38,708 nucleotides of DNA from Chitinophagaceae bacterium (GTDB taxonomy: Bacteria > Bacteroidota > Bacteroidia > Chitinophagales > Chitinophagaceae), in the NCBI GenBank assembly GCA_019247775.1, contig JAFBAN010000174.1, positions 1 to 38,708 on the forward strand, in the 5' to 3' direction. Positions within the stretch are counted from its first letter, which is position 1. The number at the start of each line of letters is the position of its first letter. The position numbers were made by a program, and so were the translations under genes. The notes beneath the pieces are model-generated. The model was given only the letters and a program-made list of their open reading frames with translations, ran no database searches and had not been told where the DNA came from. Positions 1 through 8,719 of the stretch are shown piece by piece.

Positions 1-579
1 CCGCAACCATATGAAATGATCGTGATCGGCGGCTCTACAGGCAGCCTGGAAGTGGTTATGCGTATCCTGCAATCGCTGCCGAAGGATTTTCAGACGCCGG
101 TTGTACTGGTGATCCATCGGATGAAGAATACGCCCAGCAAACTAGACAAAATGCTTTCCAGGAAAACGACCATCAGGAATATTTCAGAACCCGAAGACAA
201 GGAGCCCGTAAAACCGGGGCGGGTTTACCTGGCCCCCCAAAACTATCACCTGCTGATGGAAGCCGACCGCAGCTTCAGCCTGGACTATTCCGAAGCGGTC
301 AATTACAGCCGGCCATCCATCGATCTCAGTTTCGACAGTTTTGCCCGGGTGTATGGCAATGGCCTGATGGCCATACTGCTCAGCGGCGCCAATAAAGATG
401 GGGCGGCGGGATTGGAAATGGTGCTAAGCCTGGGCGGCAAAGCCATCATTCAATCGCCCGGCTCGGCAGAATATCCGGCCATGCCCAACGCAGCCATCAG
501 CCGTAATGCCGGGGCGGAGATCTGTGAAACCGAAGAAATCGTACATTGTATCCTGCAAAATCCAATTAACCAAAGATAA
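1..579 (+). CDS. cheB: CheB-type chemotaxis protein-glutamate methylesterase domain protein (5' partial)
   Basis: Stand-alone CheB catalytic domain, which hydrolyses methyl-glutamate on chemoreceptors or related adaptors. Counting from the ATG at base 16, the catalytic triad is visible: Ser7 in GGSTGS, His34 in VIHRM and Asp128 in SGANKDGAAG. The family motif GRVYLAP also matches, at about residue 69. The frame is open to base 1 and the codons before the ATG read P-Q-P-Y-E, so the true start is probably upstream; the ATG would begin right at the first beta strand. No receiver domain is visible, unlike classical CheB. The stop is one base before the next gene, a receiver-kinase hybrid, so the two are probably co-transcribed. 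No flagellar or che genes are in view; the role may be non-flagellar signalling (inference). Confidence 0.9.
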   Translation, partial: PQPYEMIVIGGSTGSLEVVMRILQSLPKDFQTPVVLVIHRMKNTPSKLDKMLSRKTTIRNISEPEDKEPVKPGRVYLAPQNYHLLMEADRSFSLDYSEAVNYSRPSIDLSFDSFARVYGNGLMAILLSGANKDGAAGLEMVLSLGGKAIIQSPGSAEYPAMPNAAISRNAGAEICETEEIVHCILQNPINQR

Positions 580-580
580 A

Positions 581-1687
581 ATGCAAAGTCCCCCCCCTGG
601 CCAGGAGTTTGTTATACTCCTGGTTGATGACAGACCTGAAAACATAATATCGCTCGAAGAGATCCTGACCCAACCGGGCCGGCGCTTTCTCCATGCCGGT
701 TCCGGCAACGAGGCGCTGAAACAGGTGCTGAAAAATGAAGATATAGGCCTCATCATGCTCGATGTGCAGATGCCCGATATGGACGGCTTCGAGGTAGCGC
801 ATATCCTGAAAGCAAATTCCAAGACAAAGGATATCGCCATTATTTTCGTGACTGCCATCAGCAAAGACGAACAGTTTGCACTGAAAGGATTTGCGCACGG
901 CGCCGTGGATTACCTGCACAAGCCGCTGGATGTAAATATTACCAGGGCTAAGGTGAATGTTTTCGAAAGACTATATTTTACCCAGTCCAACCTGGCCAGG
1001 AGCCTGGCGGAAGTGGAACGTATCAATAAACAGCTGGAGCGCTTTGTTTTCATTGTTTCGCACGACCTGAAATCGCCGCTGGCATCTATCAGTATGCTGG
1101 CCGATCTGCTACAGGCTGATAATCGCATTGCTGATGAATCCAGTCTCCACGAAAATGTGACCATCATCGCCAATGCAGCCAATAAGCTTTCGGAAATGAT
1201 CGGTTCTATTCTTGAGTATTCACGTAAAAGTCTTTCGCAGCAGACCCGGGAAGATGTTGACACCCACCGGTTGGTTTCCGAGATCGTAGAACTGCTGTTC
1301 CTTCCCAAACATTTCAAAATGGTGATCCACGACTGCCTGCCGGTGCTTCATACCCGCAAGATCAAGCTGCAGCAGGTATTGCAGAACCTGATCTCCAATG
1401 CAGTTAAATACAACGACAAAAAAGAAGCGATCATCGAGATCGGGGCCAAGGACAAAGGCAACTGGTACGAGTTCTACGTAAAAGATAATGGCCCGGGTAT
1501 TTCAAAAAAAGACCATGCCCGGATCTTTCATGTTTTTGAAATAACGGAAAATGAGACGCATAAGGACAGCAGCACCGGCGTAGGCCTGAACCTGCTGAAG
1601 ATACTGGTAGAGGAGCAGGGAGGTAAGATCTGGGTAGACTCCGTACCCGGCGAGGGCAGTACTTTCTATTTCGAATGGCAGAAATAA
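581..1687 (+). CDS. Response regulator receiver-histidine kinase hybrid (REC-HisKA-HATPase)
   Basis: Soluble 368-residue signalling protein. Domain order is an N-terminal receiver (about 10-125), HisKA (about 150-220) and HATPase_c (about 262-367). Visible residues are phospho-acceptor Asp61 in MLDVQMP, the conserved Lys114-Pro, His161 in SHDLKSP, N-box Asn273, G1 box DNGPGIS (302-308) and G2 box GVGLNL (333-338). No sensor or membrane segment is present, so input probably comes by phosphorylation of its own receiver, perhaps by a partner kinase off the left edge. The frame is open further upstream, but ATG 581 is preferred: it sits one base after the cheB stop and leads directly into the receiver fold. 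A longer start would overlap cheB by about 75 bp. Confidence 0.9.
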   Translation: MQSPPPGQEFVILLVDDRPENIISLEEILTQPGRRFLHAGSGNEALKQVLKNEDIGLIMLDVQMPDMDGFEVAHILKANSKTKDIAIIFVTAISKDEQFALKGFAHGAVDYLHKPLDVNITRAKVNVFERLYFTQSNLARSLAEVERINKQLERFVFIVSHDLKSPLASISMLADLLQADNRIADESSLHENVTIIANAANKLSEMIGSILEYSRKSLSQQTREDVDTHRLVSEIVELLFLPKHFKMVIHDCLPVLHTRKIKLQQVLQNLISNAVKYNDKKEAIIEIGAKDKGNWYEFYVKDNGPGISKKDHARIFHVFEITENETHKDSSTGVGLNLLKILVEEQGGKIWVDSVPGEGSTFYFEWQK

Positions 1688-1748
1688 TACCGGGAGAGGG
1701 ACCGCGAATGAACGACCCCTCTGGCCCGGCGGGAGGTCAATATTCTTC

Positions 1749-2189
1749 TCAACAACTATACAGCGGCTGCTGCGGCCGGTCATTCTTCAGGTCGAGGTAT
1801 TTCTGCTTCACTTCAGCAAGCTTTTCCAGGTTCATTGGTGTGGAAATGAAGTCGAGGACCACATCATACTGCGCCAGCCGCTGCTGGTCTTCCGGATCTA
1901 CATAAGCCGACATGATGGCGATACGAACGCCCGGAAAATTCGGCGCATATTTTTTCGAGAAGATGTCGAGAAAGTCCCAGCCATTCATCACCGGCATGAA
2001 CAGGTCAAGGAAAATGAATTCAGGCGCGGCATTGCTGTCACCTGCCGGCAGGCTCTCAAAAAAAGACAGTCCCAGTTGTCCATCGGTAGCGGTAACCGTT
2101 TGGTCTGCGAACCCGGACCTGTGCAGGAACTTGGTAGCGATCATCAAGGAAGTATGATCATCGTTGATGATAAGTGCTTTACTGATCAT
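1749..2189 (-). CDS. Single-domain response regulator (CheY/Rcp-like)
   Basis: A 146-residue stand-alone receiver domain. Acidic residues Asp10/Asp11 and phospho-acceptor Asp62 (FLDLFMP) are present, as is the switch Ser94. The loop that normally carries Lys-Pro reads STP, so Thr117 replaces the conserved Lys. The same reading frame allows a start 22 codons upstream, but the chosen ATG begins MISKALIIND, where the receiver fold starts. It has no output domain, so it probably acts by protein contact or phosphorelay. It converges with the plus-strand receiver-kinase gene; the 61 bp between them hold no clear terminator. Loss of the Lys usually weakens phosphorylation-dependent switching; that consequence is inference. 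Confidence 0.85.
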   Translation of the reverse strand: MISKALIINDDHTSLMIATKFLHRSGFADQTVTATDGQLGLSFFESLPAGDSNAAPEFIFLDLFMPVMNGWDFLDIFSKKYAPNFPGVRIAIMSAYVDPEDQQRLAQYDVVLDFISTPMNLEKLAEVKQKYLDLKNDRPQQPLYSC

Positions 2190-2256
2190 AAGTAGCAATT
2201 TTGGTATATTTTGGATCGAAACTTCAGACCCGGGGTTAAATAATCCCCAAATCATG

Positions 2257-2319
2257 AAATTTCAGATTTGAGATTGCAGATCTGGAATTGCTGATCTTAA
2301 ATCTGAAATCTCAAATGCG
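2257..2319. repeat. Heptamer-periodic inverted repeat element A
   Basis: Nine consecutive 7-bp units, for example AGATTTG, AGATTGC, AGATCTG, then AAATCTG, AAATCTC, AAATGCG. The left half is the reverse complement of the right half: 2259-2274 pairs with 2294-2309 (15 of 16 positions, the other a G-T), around a 19-nt loop that contains the palindrome CAGATCTG. It lies just beyond the stop codon of the SusE/F-like lipoprotein gene and about 70 bp upstream of the single-domain regulator start. No T-tract follows on either strand, so it is not a classical terminator. It resembles elements B and C of this window. Confidence 0.75.
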
Positions 2320-2324
2320 TTCTA

Positions 2325-3422
2325 TCAGTTAATCCTTTGCACGGCGTACATATAGTTCCCGGCGTCGTCGAGATCCAGCACTACATTGTATGTTCCCGCT
2401 TTATCGACTTTAATTTCGGCACCATCGTAATCGGGCACACCCACTGTTGCTTCCGCATTATGCCCGAATGAGATCGCATCGGTGTCATTGGCACGGATCC
2501 GGAAACTTCCCCGTTGCAGGAAAGTTGTGACCCGCCAGCTCAATCCATCCTCTTCCTCTTTTAACTGTATAGTTGACTCCTTGCCAGACACTGCGCTTCC
2601 TGCAAGTGCCCAGCTTTCTATCTTCGTGTACGACCAGATATTGGTATTCGTATTTACCTTCAACCGGTAAGTGCCTCCACCCTTGGGCAGGCAAAAGAAA
2701 TTGCCGTTGAACCCTATCTTGCTTCCGCCTATATCGGTATAGGTAGCGAGCGGATCCCATGCATTAACGCCTTTTACCATCAGGAATTGCGGATACTGGC
2801 AATTAAACCTGATATAACCCTCATATACGCCGGCTTCATTGGCCGAGATCAGCTGGGGTGCGCCAGGCACTTTCCATGACTGATAATTCCCGGGGATCCG
2901 GAAAATCTGCTCGGGGCCGAATGTTCTTGTGGGTTGATAGGTTGTAACTTCCAGCGCCATTACATTCGATATCACCGTTGTATTATCGGGGTATTCGCCC
3001 ACGATGCGGATATCCGCCATGGAAGCCTTGCCGGGTTCGAATAAGAGTCGCATCTGCTCATTCAATGCTTTCACTGAAAATGTAACTGCAGGAATTGTAA
3101 AAGTCCCGAGTGTAACAGGAGCATCGAAACCGGTACCGCGTACTGCTGCCTGCACGATAAATTTTGCGGGACGCATCAGCGAGCCGCCCGTCGTATCCCA
3201 ATACATACTGATCGCAGAATGTGTTTCATTGCCTGCGAGCAGCACCACCCGCGACTCGGATATTTTCAGGTCAATGGATTTGGGAGCTTGTGCCTGGGCG
3301 GAGGCATTGAGCTTGCCTGCCATTTCTTTCTGACAGGAAAAAAACAGGGGACATAAAAGACCCATCGTTAAAAGCCTTGGAAGAATAACTGATGCATTAA
3401 ATGATTGGGAGTGAGGTCTCAT
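2325..3422 (-). CDS. SusE/SusF-like outer-membrane starch-binding family lipoprotein
   Basis: A 365-residue secreted lipoprotein. The N-terminus has basic residues, a hydrophobic run and the lipobox LFFSC, giving lipidated Cys30. The following QKEM resembles the Lys/acidic export signal of surface lipoproteins in Bacteroidota. Residues about 50-160 match the SusE N-terminal fold (a beta domain ending in NVMALEVTTY). Two SusE/F-type starch-binding-like beta modules follow, with tell-tale stretches such as IPGNYQSW, GGTYRLKVN and FRIRANDTDAISFG. SusE/F proteins bind polysaccharide at the cell surface beside SusC/SusD, but neither partner is in view, so this copy looks orphaned. The start at 3422 keeps the whole signal peptide; a later Met20 would shorten it to about ten residues. 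Confidence 0.8.
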   Translation of the reverse strand: MRPHSQSFNASVILPRLLTMGLLCPLFFSCQKEMAGKLNASAQAQAPKSIDLKISESRVVLLAGNETHSAISMYWDTTGGSLMRPAKFIVQAAVRGTGFDAPVTLGTFTIPAVTFSVKALNEQMRLLFEPGKASMADIRIVGEYPDNTTVISNVMALEVTTYQPTRTFGPEQIFRIPGNYQSWKVPGAPQLISANEAGVYEGYIRFNCQYPQFLMVKGVNAWDPLATYTDIGGSKIGFNGNFFCLPKGGGTYRLKVNTNTNIWSYTKIESWALAGSAVSGKESTIQLKEEEDGLSWRVTTFLQRGSFRIRANDTDAISFGHNAEATVGVPDYDGAEIKVDKAGTYNVVLDLDDAGNYMYAVQRIN

Positions 3423-3693
3423 AAAAATTCATTTAGCCTTAGTACAATTAATTCCTTTCCTCTTCGTTAACGATACAAAGAGAGCACATCGGCCAACCTC
3501 GGGGAATAGCTGCATTTGTGAAAAAACAGTAGTCAGTCCGGCGCTTCCGGGGTAATCCCGAGTCACAGTATGAGATAATAGTAAGGCCGGGATTCTGGTA
3601 ATTAGATCTGAGACTGCCTGTAGTGAGCCCACTATAAGCATTCATTTTTCGATCACAAAGGGAATTCAGACTGCCGGCTGCAGCCGCAGATAT
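3423..3693. other. Intergenic region upstream of the SusE/F-like gene
   Basis: About 270 bp between the lipoprotein start and the terminator of the GAF kinase gene. It should carry the lipoprotein promoter on the minus strand, but I found no convincing TTG/TAnnTTTG pair. Short overlapping frames on the minus strand have no recognisable protein character. Nothing else is seen. Confidence 0.4.
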
Positions 3694-3722
3694 AAAAAAA
3701 AAGCCGTTCAACACGAACGGCT
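3694..3722 (-). terminator. Rho-independent terminator of the kinase/regulator cluster
   Basis: A perfect 8-bp stem (AGCCGTTC, 3702-3709, with GAACGGCT, 3715-3722) closes a 5-nt loop. On the minus strand the stem is followed by nine T residues (3694-3702 read in reverse). It lies 20 bp beyond the stop of the GAF kinase gene and is oriented to end minus-strand transcription. Confidence 0.9.
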
Positions 3723-3741
3723 GCCGGCATCAATACAATGA

Positions 3742-4962
3742 TCAGTTTCGTTTCTGCGGCAACTTCACTTCAAAACTGGTGCCCTCACCGGGTCTGGAGC
3801 TGATCTGCAGACTTCCTTTCAAGCCCTCCACCAGGTGTTTTACCAGGGCCAGACCGAAGCCGAAACCCTGTTCTCCGCTGGTTCCGTCGGTGGATGAAGC
3901 GGTACCATCCATGATGCGGTCTATCGTTGCCTGGTCCATTCCCACGCCGGTGTCGGTAACCTTGATCGTAAGCAGATTTTGGAACTTTCCGGTAGTAAGC
4001 GATAGTTCAACGATCACTTCGCCTTCCACCTGGGTAAATTTCAGTGCATTGGAAATAAGATTGCCGGCTATCTGCAGGAGTTTCGTTTTGGCGAAAGGGG
4101 TCTGTTCGGCGCCGGAAACAATATTCACCTGGAAGTTCACCTGCTTGTTGAGGGCCTGCGGCGTATACAGTTTTTCAAGTTTGCTTTTGAAGGTAGTAAG
4201 ATTGCTTTCCTGGCCTTTCAGCTCAGCCGGTGTTGACGATGCATTTTTATCGGTACTCAAAATCTCATTGGCCAGTTCCAGTAAGGAATTGCCGCTTTTC
4301 TGGATCAGGTTGATGAATTCCAGCACTTCTTCCATGGTATTGGCATCACCCTGCTCGCTGATGATCTGCGCCAGACCGATAATTCCGCCCAGCGGTCCGC
4401 GGATATCGTGCGCTACTTTACGCTGCGCATCGGTCGAATCCTTAACCCGCATCCGCAGGTTCTGGATCACTTTCAACGCCGTTAATCTGTTTACGATCTC
4501 ATCGGCGATGATCTTCAGCAGCTCCACTTTTTCAGGCGTTATCTCCTTCCCTATCTTATCGAGCACACACAATGCACCCAGGTTATGCCCGGTGCTGGTC
4601 TGCAGCGGGATGCCAAAGTAGTAACGCAGCCGTGGGCCGCCGGTAACATAGGTTTTTTCGCGGAACCGCTCATCGGCCGAGAGATCCTTCACTTCAAACT
4701 GGCCTTCGCCGGCTACAATGGTGTATTGGCATACCGAATCCTCACGGGGCATCTGCTCCAGGGGCAGACCATAGTTGGCGATGCTCCATTGGGTAAAGGT
4801 ATCGATCAGGTTGATCAGGGATACTTCCGTGCCGGCCACTTTGGCCGCGAGCTTGGTAAGATCCTTGAAGCTGTTCTGGAACTCGGAATAATCGATATCC
4901 AGCTCGGATAACTCGATAATCCGTTCCATTTCATTCGGGGGGAGAGGCGCTGCAATACTCAT
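3742..4962 (-). CDS. GAF-domain sensor histidine kinase
   Basis: A 406-residue cytoplasmic kinase: GAF sensor domain (about 25-160), short coiled linker, HisKA with phospho-acceptor His185 (KVAHDIRGP), and HATPase_c with N-box Asn305, G1 box DTGVGM (337-342) and glycine-rich GFGFGLAL (366-373). The GAF part resembles the kinases that begin with a LCVLD-type GAF core. No membrane segment is seen. It is last in a minus-strand series: the LuxR-type regulator stops 23 bp upstream, and a strong terminator follows. It is a HisKA-type kinase, unlike the HisKA_3 kinases upstream, so it is probably not the direct partner of the NarL-type regulators (inference). The ligand is unknown. Confidence 0.9.
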   Translation of the reverse strand: MSIAAPLPPNEMERIIELSELDIDYSEFQNSFKDLTKLAAKVAGTEVSLINLIDTFTQWSIANYGLPLEQMPREDSVCQYTIVAGEGQFEVKDLSADERFREKTYVTGGPRLRYYFGIPLQTSTGHNLGALCVLDKIGKEITPEKVELLKIIADEIVNRLTALKVIQNLRMRVKDSTDAQRKVAHDIRGPLGGIIGLAQIISEQGDANTMEEVLEFINLIQKSGNSLLELANEILSTDKNASSTPAELKGQESNLTTFKSKLEKLYTPQALNKQVNFQVNIVSGAEQTPFAKTKLLQIAGNLISNALKFTQVEGEVIVELSLTTGKFQNLLTIKVTDTGVGMDQATIDRIMDGTASSTDGTSGEQGFGFGLALVKHLVEGLKGSLQISSRPGEGTSFEVKLPQKRN

Positions 4963-4985
4963 GATAATGTAATAACAACCGGTGA

Positions 4986-5615
4986 TCAGATAAGTTTATT
5001 ATCGACCGCATATTTGATCAGTTCCATATTGTTCTGGAATCCCATTTTTTCAAAGATGCGGGAACGGAATGTACTGATGGTATTGGTGCTCAGGATAAGC
5101 TGTTTGGCAATATCGGAAATGGAACGCCCGGAGGCCAGTAATTTGAATACTTCGAATTCCCGGTCGGAAAGATTTTCCACCGACCGTGTGCCGCCGCCAT
5201 GTTCAAATGCATCGGCCAGCGCATCGGCCACATCGGGACTGAGATATTTTTTTCCGGACATCACGGTATTCACCGCTTTCACCAGTTCCAAGGTAGCGGC
5301 GCCCTTGGTAAGATACCCGGCTGCTCCGGCCTTGATGGCCCGTACCGCATACTGATCGGGTGCGTGCATGCTCAGGATGATCACCGGCGTGGAAGGCGAA
5401 TGCTCTTTGATCTGCTTGATCGCTTCGAGGCCCGAATCGCCGGGCGGCATCGAAATATCACAGATGATCACATCCCATTTCTGTTTGATCACCAGTTTCA
5501 TCAGGTCTACGGAATCGGACACATCTGCGATCTCGGCAAAGGGATAGGCTTCGGTTAATAACATTTTAATCCCTTCACGAACGATAGTATGGTCATCTGC
5601 GATCAAAAATTTCAT
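4986..5615 (-). CDS. NarL/FixJ-family response regulator, paralogue 1
   Basis: A 209-residue two-domain regulator: receiver (1-120) with Asp7/Asp8, phospho-acceptor Asp53 (CDISMPP), Ser82 and Lys104; LuxR-type helix-turn-helix (about 145-206) with recognition helix region STNTISTFRSRIFEKM. It acts as a DNA-binding transcription factor, activated by phosphorylation. It is encoded 135 bp after the 6-PAS HisKA_3 kinase, its likely partner, and 23 bp before the GAF kinase. Same length and layout as the regulators at 8767 and 13223; its recognition helix equals that of the 8767 copy. Confidence 0.93.
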   Translation of the reverse strand: MKFLIADDHTIVREGIKMLLTEAYPFAEIADVSDSVDLMKLVIKQKWDVIICDISMPPGDSGLEAIKQIKEHSPSTPVIILSMHAPDQYAVRAIKAGAAGYLTKGAATLELVKAVNTVMSGKKYLSPDVADALADAFEHGGGTRSVENLSDREFEVFKLLASGRSISDIAKQLILSTNTISTFRSRIFEKMGFQNNMELIKYAVDNKLI

Positions 5616-5750
5616 AAGGATGGCTTAAGAAAAACACTACAGAAACATTTTCAATACTTTATAAACCCATTCCGGTATTCAACACATTAAAATAGCACTT
5701 TTAATTGATTTCTGCTTTGCCGGATTGCCCTGATCTTCCGGCTTACCCCA

Positions 5751-8702
5751 CTATTTCCGCTCCTTAGGAACATGCACTGAAATAATAGTGCCCTTGCCCG
5801 GTTCGCTTTCGATCTCAAGGTGACCATTCATGGAAACGGCGCGTTCGCGCAGCCCAACCAGGCCCAGCGTATTTTTATGCTGCCGCCCGTCGAAACCCTG
5901 TCCATTATCGGTAACGGTGAGATAAAAATTATCCTCATCTTCCCGGGTCATCACCAATACACTGCTTGCCTGTGCATGACGCATCACATTGGTAAGCGAT
6001 TCCTGTGCCATCCTGAACAGTTCGGTCTTTACATGTATGTTCATTTCGCTGTCATCGAACCCCGATTCGAACATACACTGGATGCCGTTCAGGTTCTGAA
6101 ATTCCGTGCAATGCCATTTCAGCGCCGCATTCAGGCCAAAATCATCCAGTACGCTCGGACGCAGGCTGGATGCGATCTTCCGTACAGACGAGATCAGTAT
6201 CTCTATCGTCTTATTGGCGTGCTCTATCCTTTTACGTGCGACCTCTTCTACGGTCGTAAGCCGCAGGTTCAGCCAGTCGATATCGATCTTCAGCGCCGAG
6301 GCCAGCTGCCCGAGCTCATCATGCACTTCGCGTGCAATGTATTTTCTTTCGTCCTCGCGCACCCGCTGCAGGTAAGCTGAAAGACGTTTCAATTCGTTGT
6401 TCTTTTCCTTCAGCGCTTCCTCATACTGCTTTCTGGCGGTGATATCGTGCGAGGCGCCGATCATACGGGTAGCATTTCCCCGCTCATCGCGCAGAATATA
6501 GCCACAGTCGTGCACATAGGCATAGCTGCCATCGGCCCGCAAAAAACGGTACTCATCCTGCCAGTAACTCTCTGCCGGGTTAGCCAGTAACAGCTTCCTG
6601 TTGCGGGTTACCCGCTCCCAGTCTTCCGGATGTGCCAGCTTGTTCCAGTGAGCATCCACCTCCTCAGGTTCCCAGCCTGGATAACCGAAAAGTGTTTCAA
6701 GACGCTTGCCGTCCCTGATCACGGAATTGGAGACCAGGTCCCAATCCCAGATACTGTCCTGTGTAGCCCGTGCCACCAGGGTAAAACGCTCATTGCTGAC
6801 GCGCAATGCGTCTTCATGCTGTTTCTGAATGGTAATATCCCTGAAATTGTAAACAATGGCATGGACCGCGGGATCTTCAAGCAGGTTCGTTGCCACGCCG
6901 TCCATCCAGCGCCAGCTGCCGTTGGCATGCTTGTGTCGCCATTGCGTCCGCAGACAACTATTGGGCTCAGCAACAAGCAGCGCCATTTTTACTTTGACCT
7001 TTTCCAGGTCGTCGGGATGGATATAATCGAAGGGCTTCTTCCCTATCCTGCTTTCCGCCTCGTATCCGAGGATCAGTTTAATAGACGGGCTTATATATAT
7101 CGTGGTGCCCGTCTTATCTGTCAGTGCAATGATCTCCCCTCCTTTTTCGATCAGCGATCGGAACCGCAGCTCACTGTACAGGAGCTGTTCTTCTTTTTTA
7201 AGGCTCTCGGTAATATCGGTGGCCGAAACCAGCGCCGCATTTTTGCCGCCGTATTGGATCCCATGTGCAGTGAGTTCCACTTTTATGATCTCACCATTCT
7301 TGCATACATGCACAGACCTGCCCCTGTATATAAGTGCATGACCGCGGAAAGCGGCTTTTTCGGGCCGGAACGCTTCGGTTTGTTCCGCTGGAATGATGGC
7401 ATCGAAACTGAGCTCCAGGAATTCTTTTCTGCTGTATCCATAATGCGCGATCGCCGCATCGTTCACGTCGAGAAACCGGCCGTTTTGCATATCCACGGCC
7501 CAGAACGGAGTGGGATTGGAATAAAACAGGTACCGGTACTTCTCTTCCGAAGCATGCAGCGCCTGTTTGGCGCTTTCTTCTTCTGTGATATTGCGCGCAG
7601 CGATCATAATATTTTCCACCGCACCAGTACTATCGGTGATCGGTATAAAACTGGCTTCCACAACATGCCGGTCACCCTGCCGGTCGATGCTGTTGAATTT
7701 CCGGTGCGCCTGATTTCCCGCCAGCACGGATGTAAGGATCTCCTTTACCTCGGCCTGGTTTTCGGGCGTCACAAACCTGAATACCGACTCTCCATCCGTC
7801 ATCTGCTTGCCAACCATAAGCTGCATGCGTTTCTGGTAAGCCTGGTTCTGCATCACCAGATTCAGATCGCGATCCAGTATCATGAACAACTGGTCTGTAT
7901 TATCCAGGATCATTTCCATTTCCCTGCGCGATTTCTGTAGCTGGAGATCTGCCTTGCGCTGTTCGGTTATATCCGAGAAGAAAACAGCGATGCCCCCATC
8001 AGGCGCGGGAAAGATCCGGGTTTGAAAAAAAACATCCCAGGGACCATAATACCCATCTGTTGCCGATGGAACCCGCGTCCGCATCACTTTCTGAAATTCA
8101 AGGTAGATAGGGTGGTTGTGCACGTCCGGGAACAGGTCATCAATATGTCTGCCCATGATGTCGGCGGGTGTTTTTCCGTGCAGGATATCGGCGCCCCGCT
8201 CATTGATATATGTGTATTGCCAGTTGCTGTTGATGGTAAGATAACCATCGGATGTGCTGTCGAGTATGGTTTTGTATTTGGCTTTGGCGGCTGTGGCTTC
8301 GTTCAGTGCGGCTATTGTGCGTTCTTCCTGCTTTCTGCGGTCGGAGATGTCTACAAAAAAGCTGACCTTACATTCTTCTCCGTTGTCGGTGACGGGCACG
8401 GTTGAATATTCGCAGGAAAACCTTTCTCCGTTCCTGCGGATGCAGGTAAGCTCTTCACTGATCGCTCCGGTAACGCTGCTGAAGCCAGGGTGATCTGTAA
8501 GACGGGGCCGATGCTGATCCACAATGTCCTGCCATCTTATTTGCTTCAGTTCAGACTCCGGATAACCGAACAGGTTACAGGCAGCCTTATTGCATTCTAC
8601 TATAGCTCCATCAGGCGTAGTAATAACAATCGCCTGCAGCGAATGCTCAAAAACTGCTTTGTATTTTCCGTTTTGGGTATTTCCCGGCCGGGCAACTTTC
8701 AT
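5751..8702 (-). CDS. Six-PAS cytoplasmic histidine kinase (HisKA_3/NarX type)
   Basis: A 983-residue kinase without membrane segments. Six PAS domains can be placed at about 14-122, 143-247, 260-374, 386-498, 511-625 and 637-756. Most end with the DITxxK-type PAC signature. The HisKA_3 dimerisation domain follows, with phospho-acceptor His794 in REVHDELGQ. The ATPase domain has N-box Asn905, DNGQG at 932-936 and a GLVGLRER glycine box near 947. HisKA_3 kinases pair with NarL-type regulators, and one follows downstream in the same direction. The upstream paralogue at 9402 has a closely similar kinase end but seven PAS domains, suggesting duplication with PAS shuffling. Ligands of the PAS domains cannot be told; no haem or flavin motif was recognised. 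Confidence 0.93.
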   Translation of the reverse strand: MKVARPGNTQNGKYKAVFEHSLQAIVITTPDGAIVECNKAACNLFGYPESELKQIRWQDIVDQHRPRLTDHPGFSSVTGAISEELTCIRRNGERFSCEYSTVPVTDNGEECKVSFFVDISDRRKQEERTIAALNEATAAKAKYKTILDSTSDGYLTINSNWQYTYINERGADILHGKTPADIMGRHIDDLFPDVHNHPIYLEFQKVMRTRVPSATDGYYGPWDVFFQTRIFPAPDGGIAVFFSDITEQRKADLQLQKSRREMEMILDNTDQLFMILDRDLNLVMQNQAYQKRMQLMVGKQMTDGESVFRFVTPENQAEVKEILTSVLAGNQAHRKFNSIDRQGDRHVVEASFIPITDSTGAVENIMIAARNITEEESAKQALHASEEKYRYLFYSNPTPFWAVDMQNGRFLDVNDAAIAHYGYSRKEFLELSFDAIIPAEQTEAFRPEKAAFRGHALIYRGRSVHVCKNGEIIKVELTAHGIQYGGKNAALVSATDITESLKKEEQLLYSELRFRSLIEKGGEIIALTDKTGTTIYISPSIKLILGYEAESRIGKKPFDYIHPDDLEKVKVKMALLVAEPNSCLRTQWRHKHANGSWRWMDGVATNLLEDPAVHAIVYNFRDITIQKQHEDALRVSNERFTLVARATQDSIWDWDLVSNSVIRDGKRLETLFGYPGWEPEEVDAHWNKLAHPEDWERVTRNRKLLLANPAESYWQDEYRFLRADGSYAYVHDCGYILRDERGNATRMIGASHDITARKQYEEALKEKNNELKRLSAYLQRVREDERKYIAREVHDELGQLASALKIDIDWLNLRLTTVEEVARKRIEHANKTIEILISSVRKIASSLRPSVLDDFGLNAALKWHCTEFQNLNGIQCMFESGFDDSEMNIHVKTELFRMAQESLTNVMRHAQASSVLVMTREDEDNFYLTVTDNGQGFDGRQHKNTLGLVGLRERAVSMNGHLEIESEPGKGTIISVHVPKERK

Positions 8703-8719
8703 GCTCAGATTTTTTCGCC

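Noticed and set aside
3429..3714. Two overlapping minus-strand frames in the leader of the SusE/F-like gene
   Set aside because: They overlap each other in different frames, one reaches the terminator region, and neither looks like a protein.
5719..5742. GCCGGA/TCCGGC inverted repeat between the six-PAS kinase and regulator 1
   Set aside because: Only a 6-bp stem, with no T-tract; too weak to call a terminator or attenuator.
6630..7940. 436-codon open frame on the plus strand opposite the six-PAS kinase
   Set aside because: It is a mirror of the high-quality kinase coding frame, with no family resemblance of its own; long antisense frames are common opposite GC-balanced genes.
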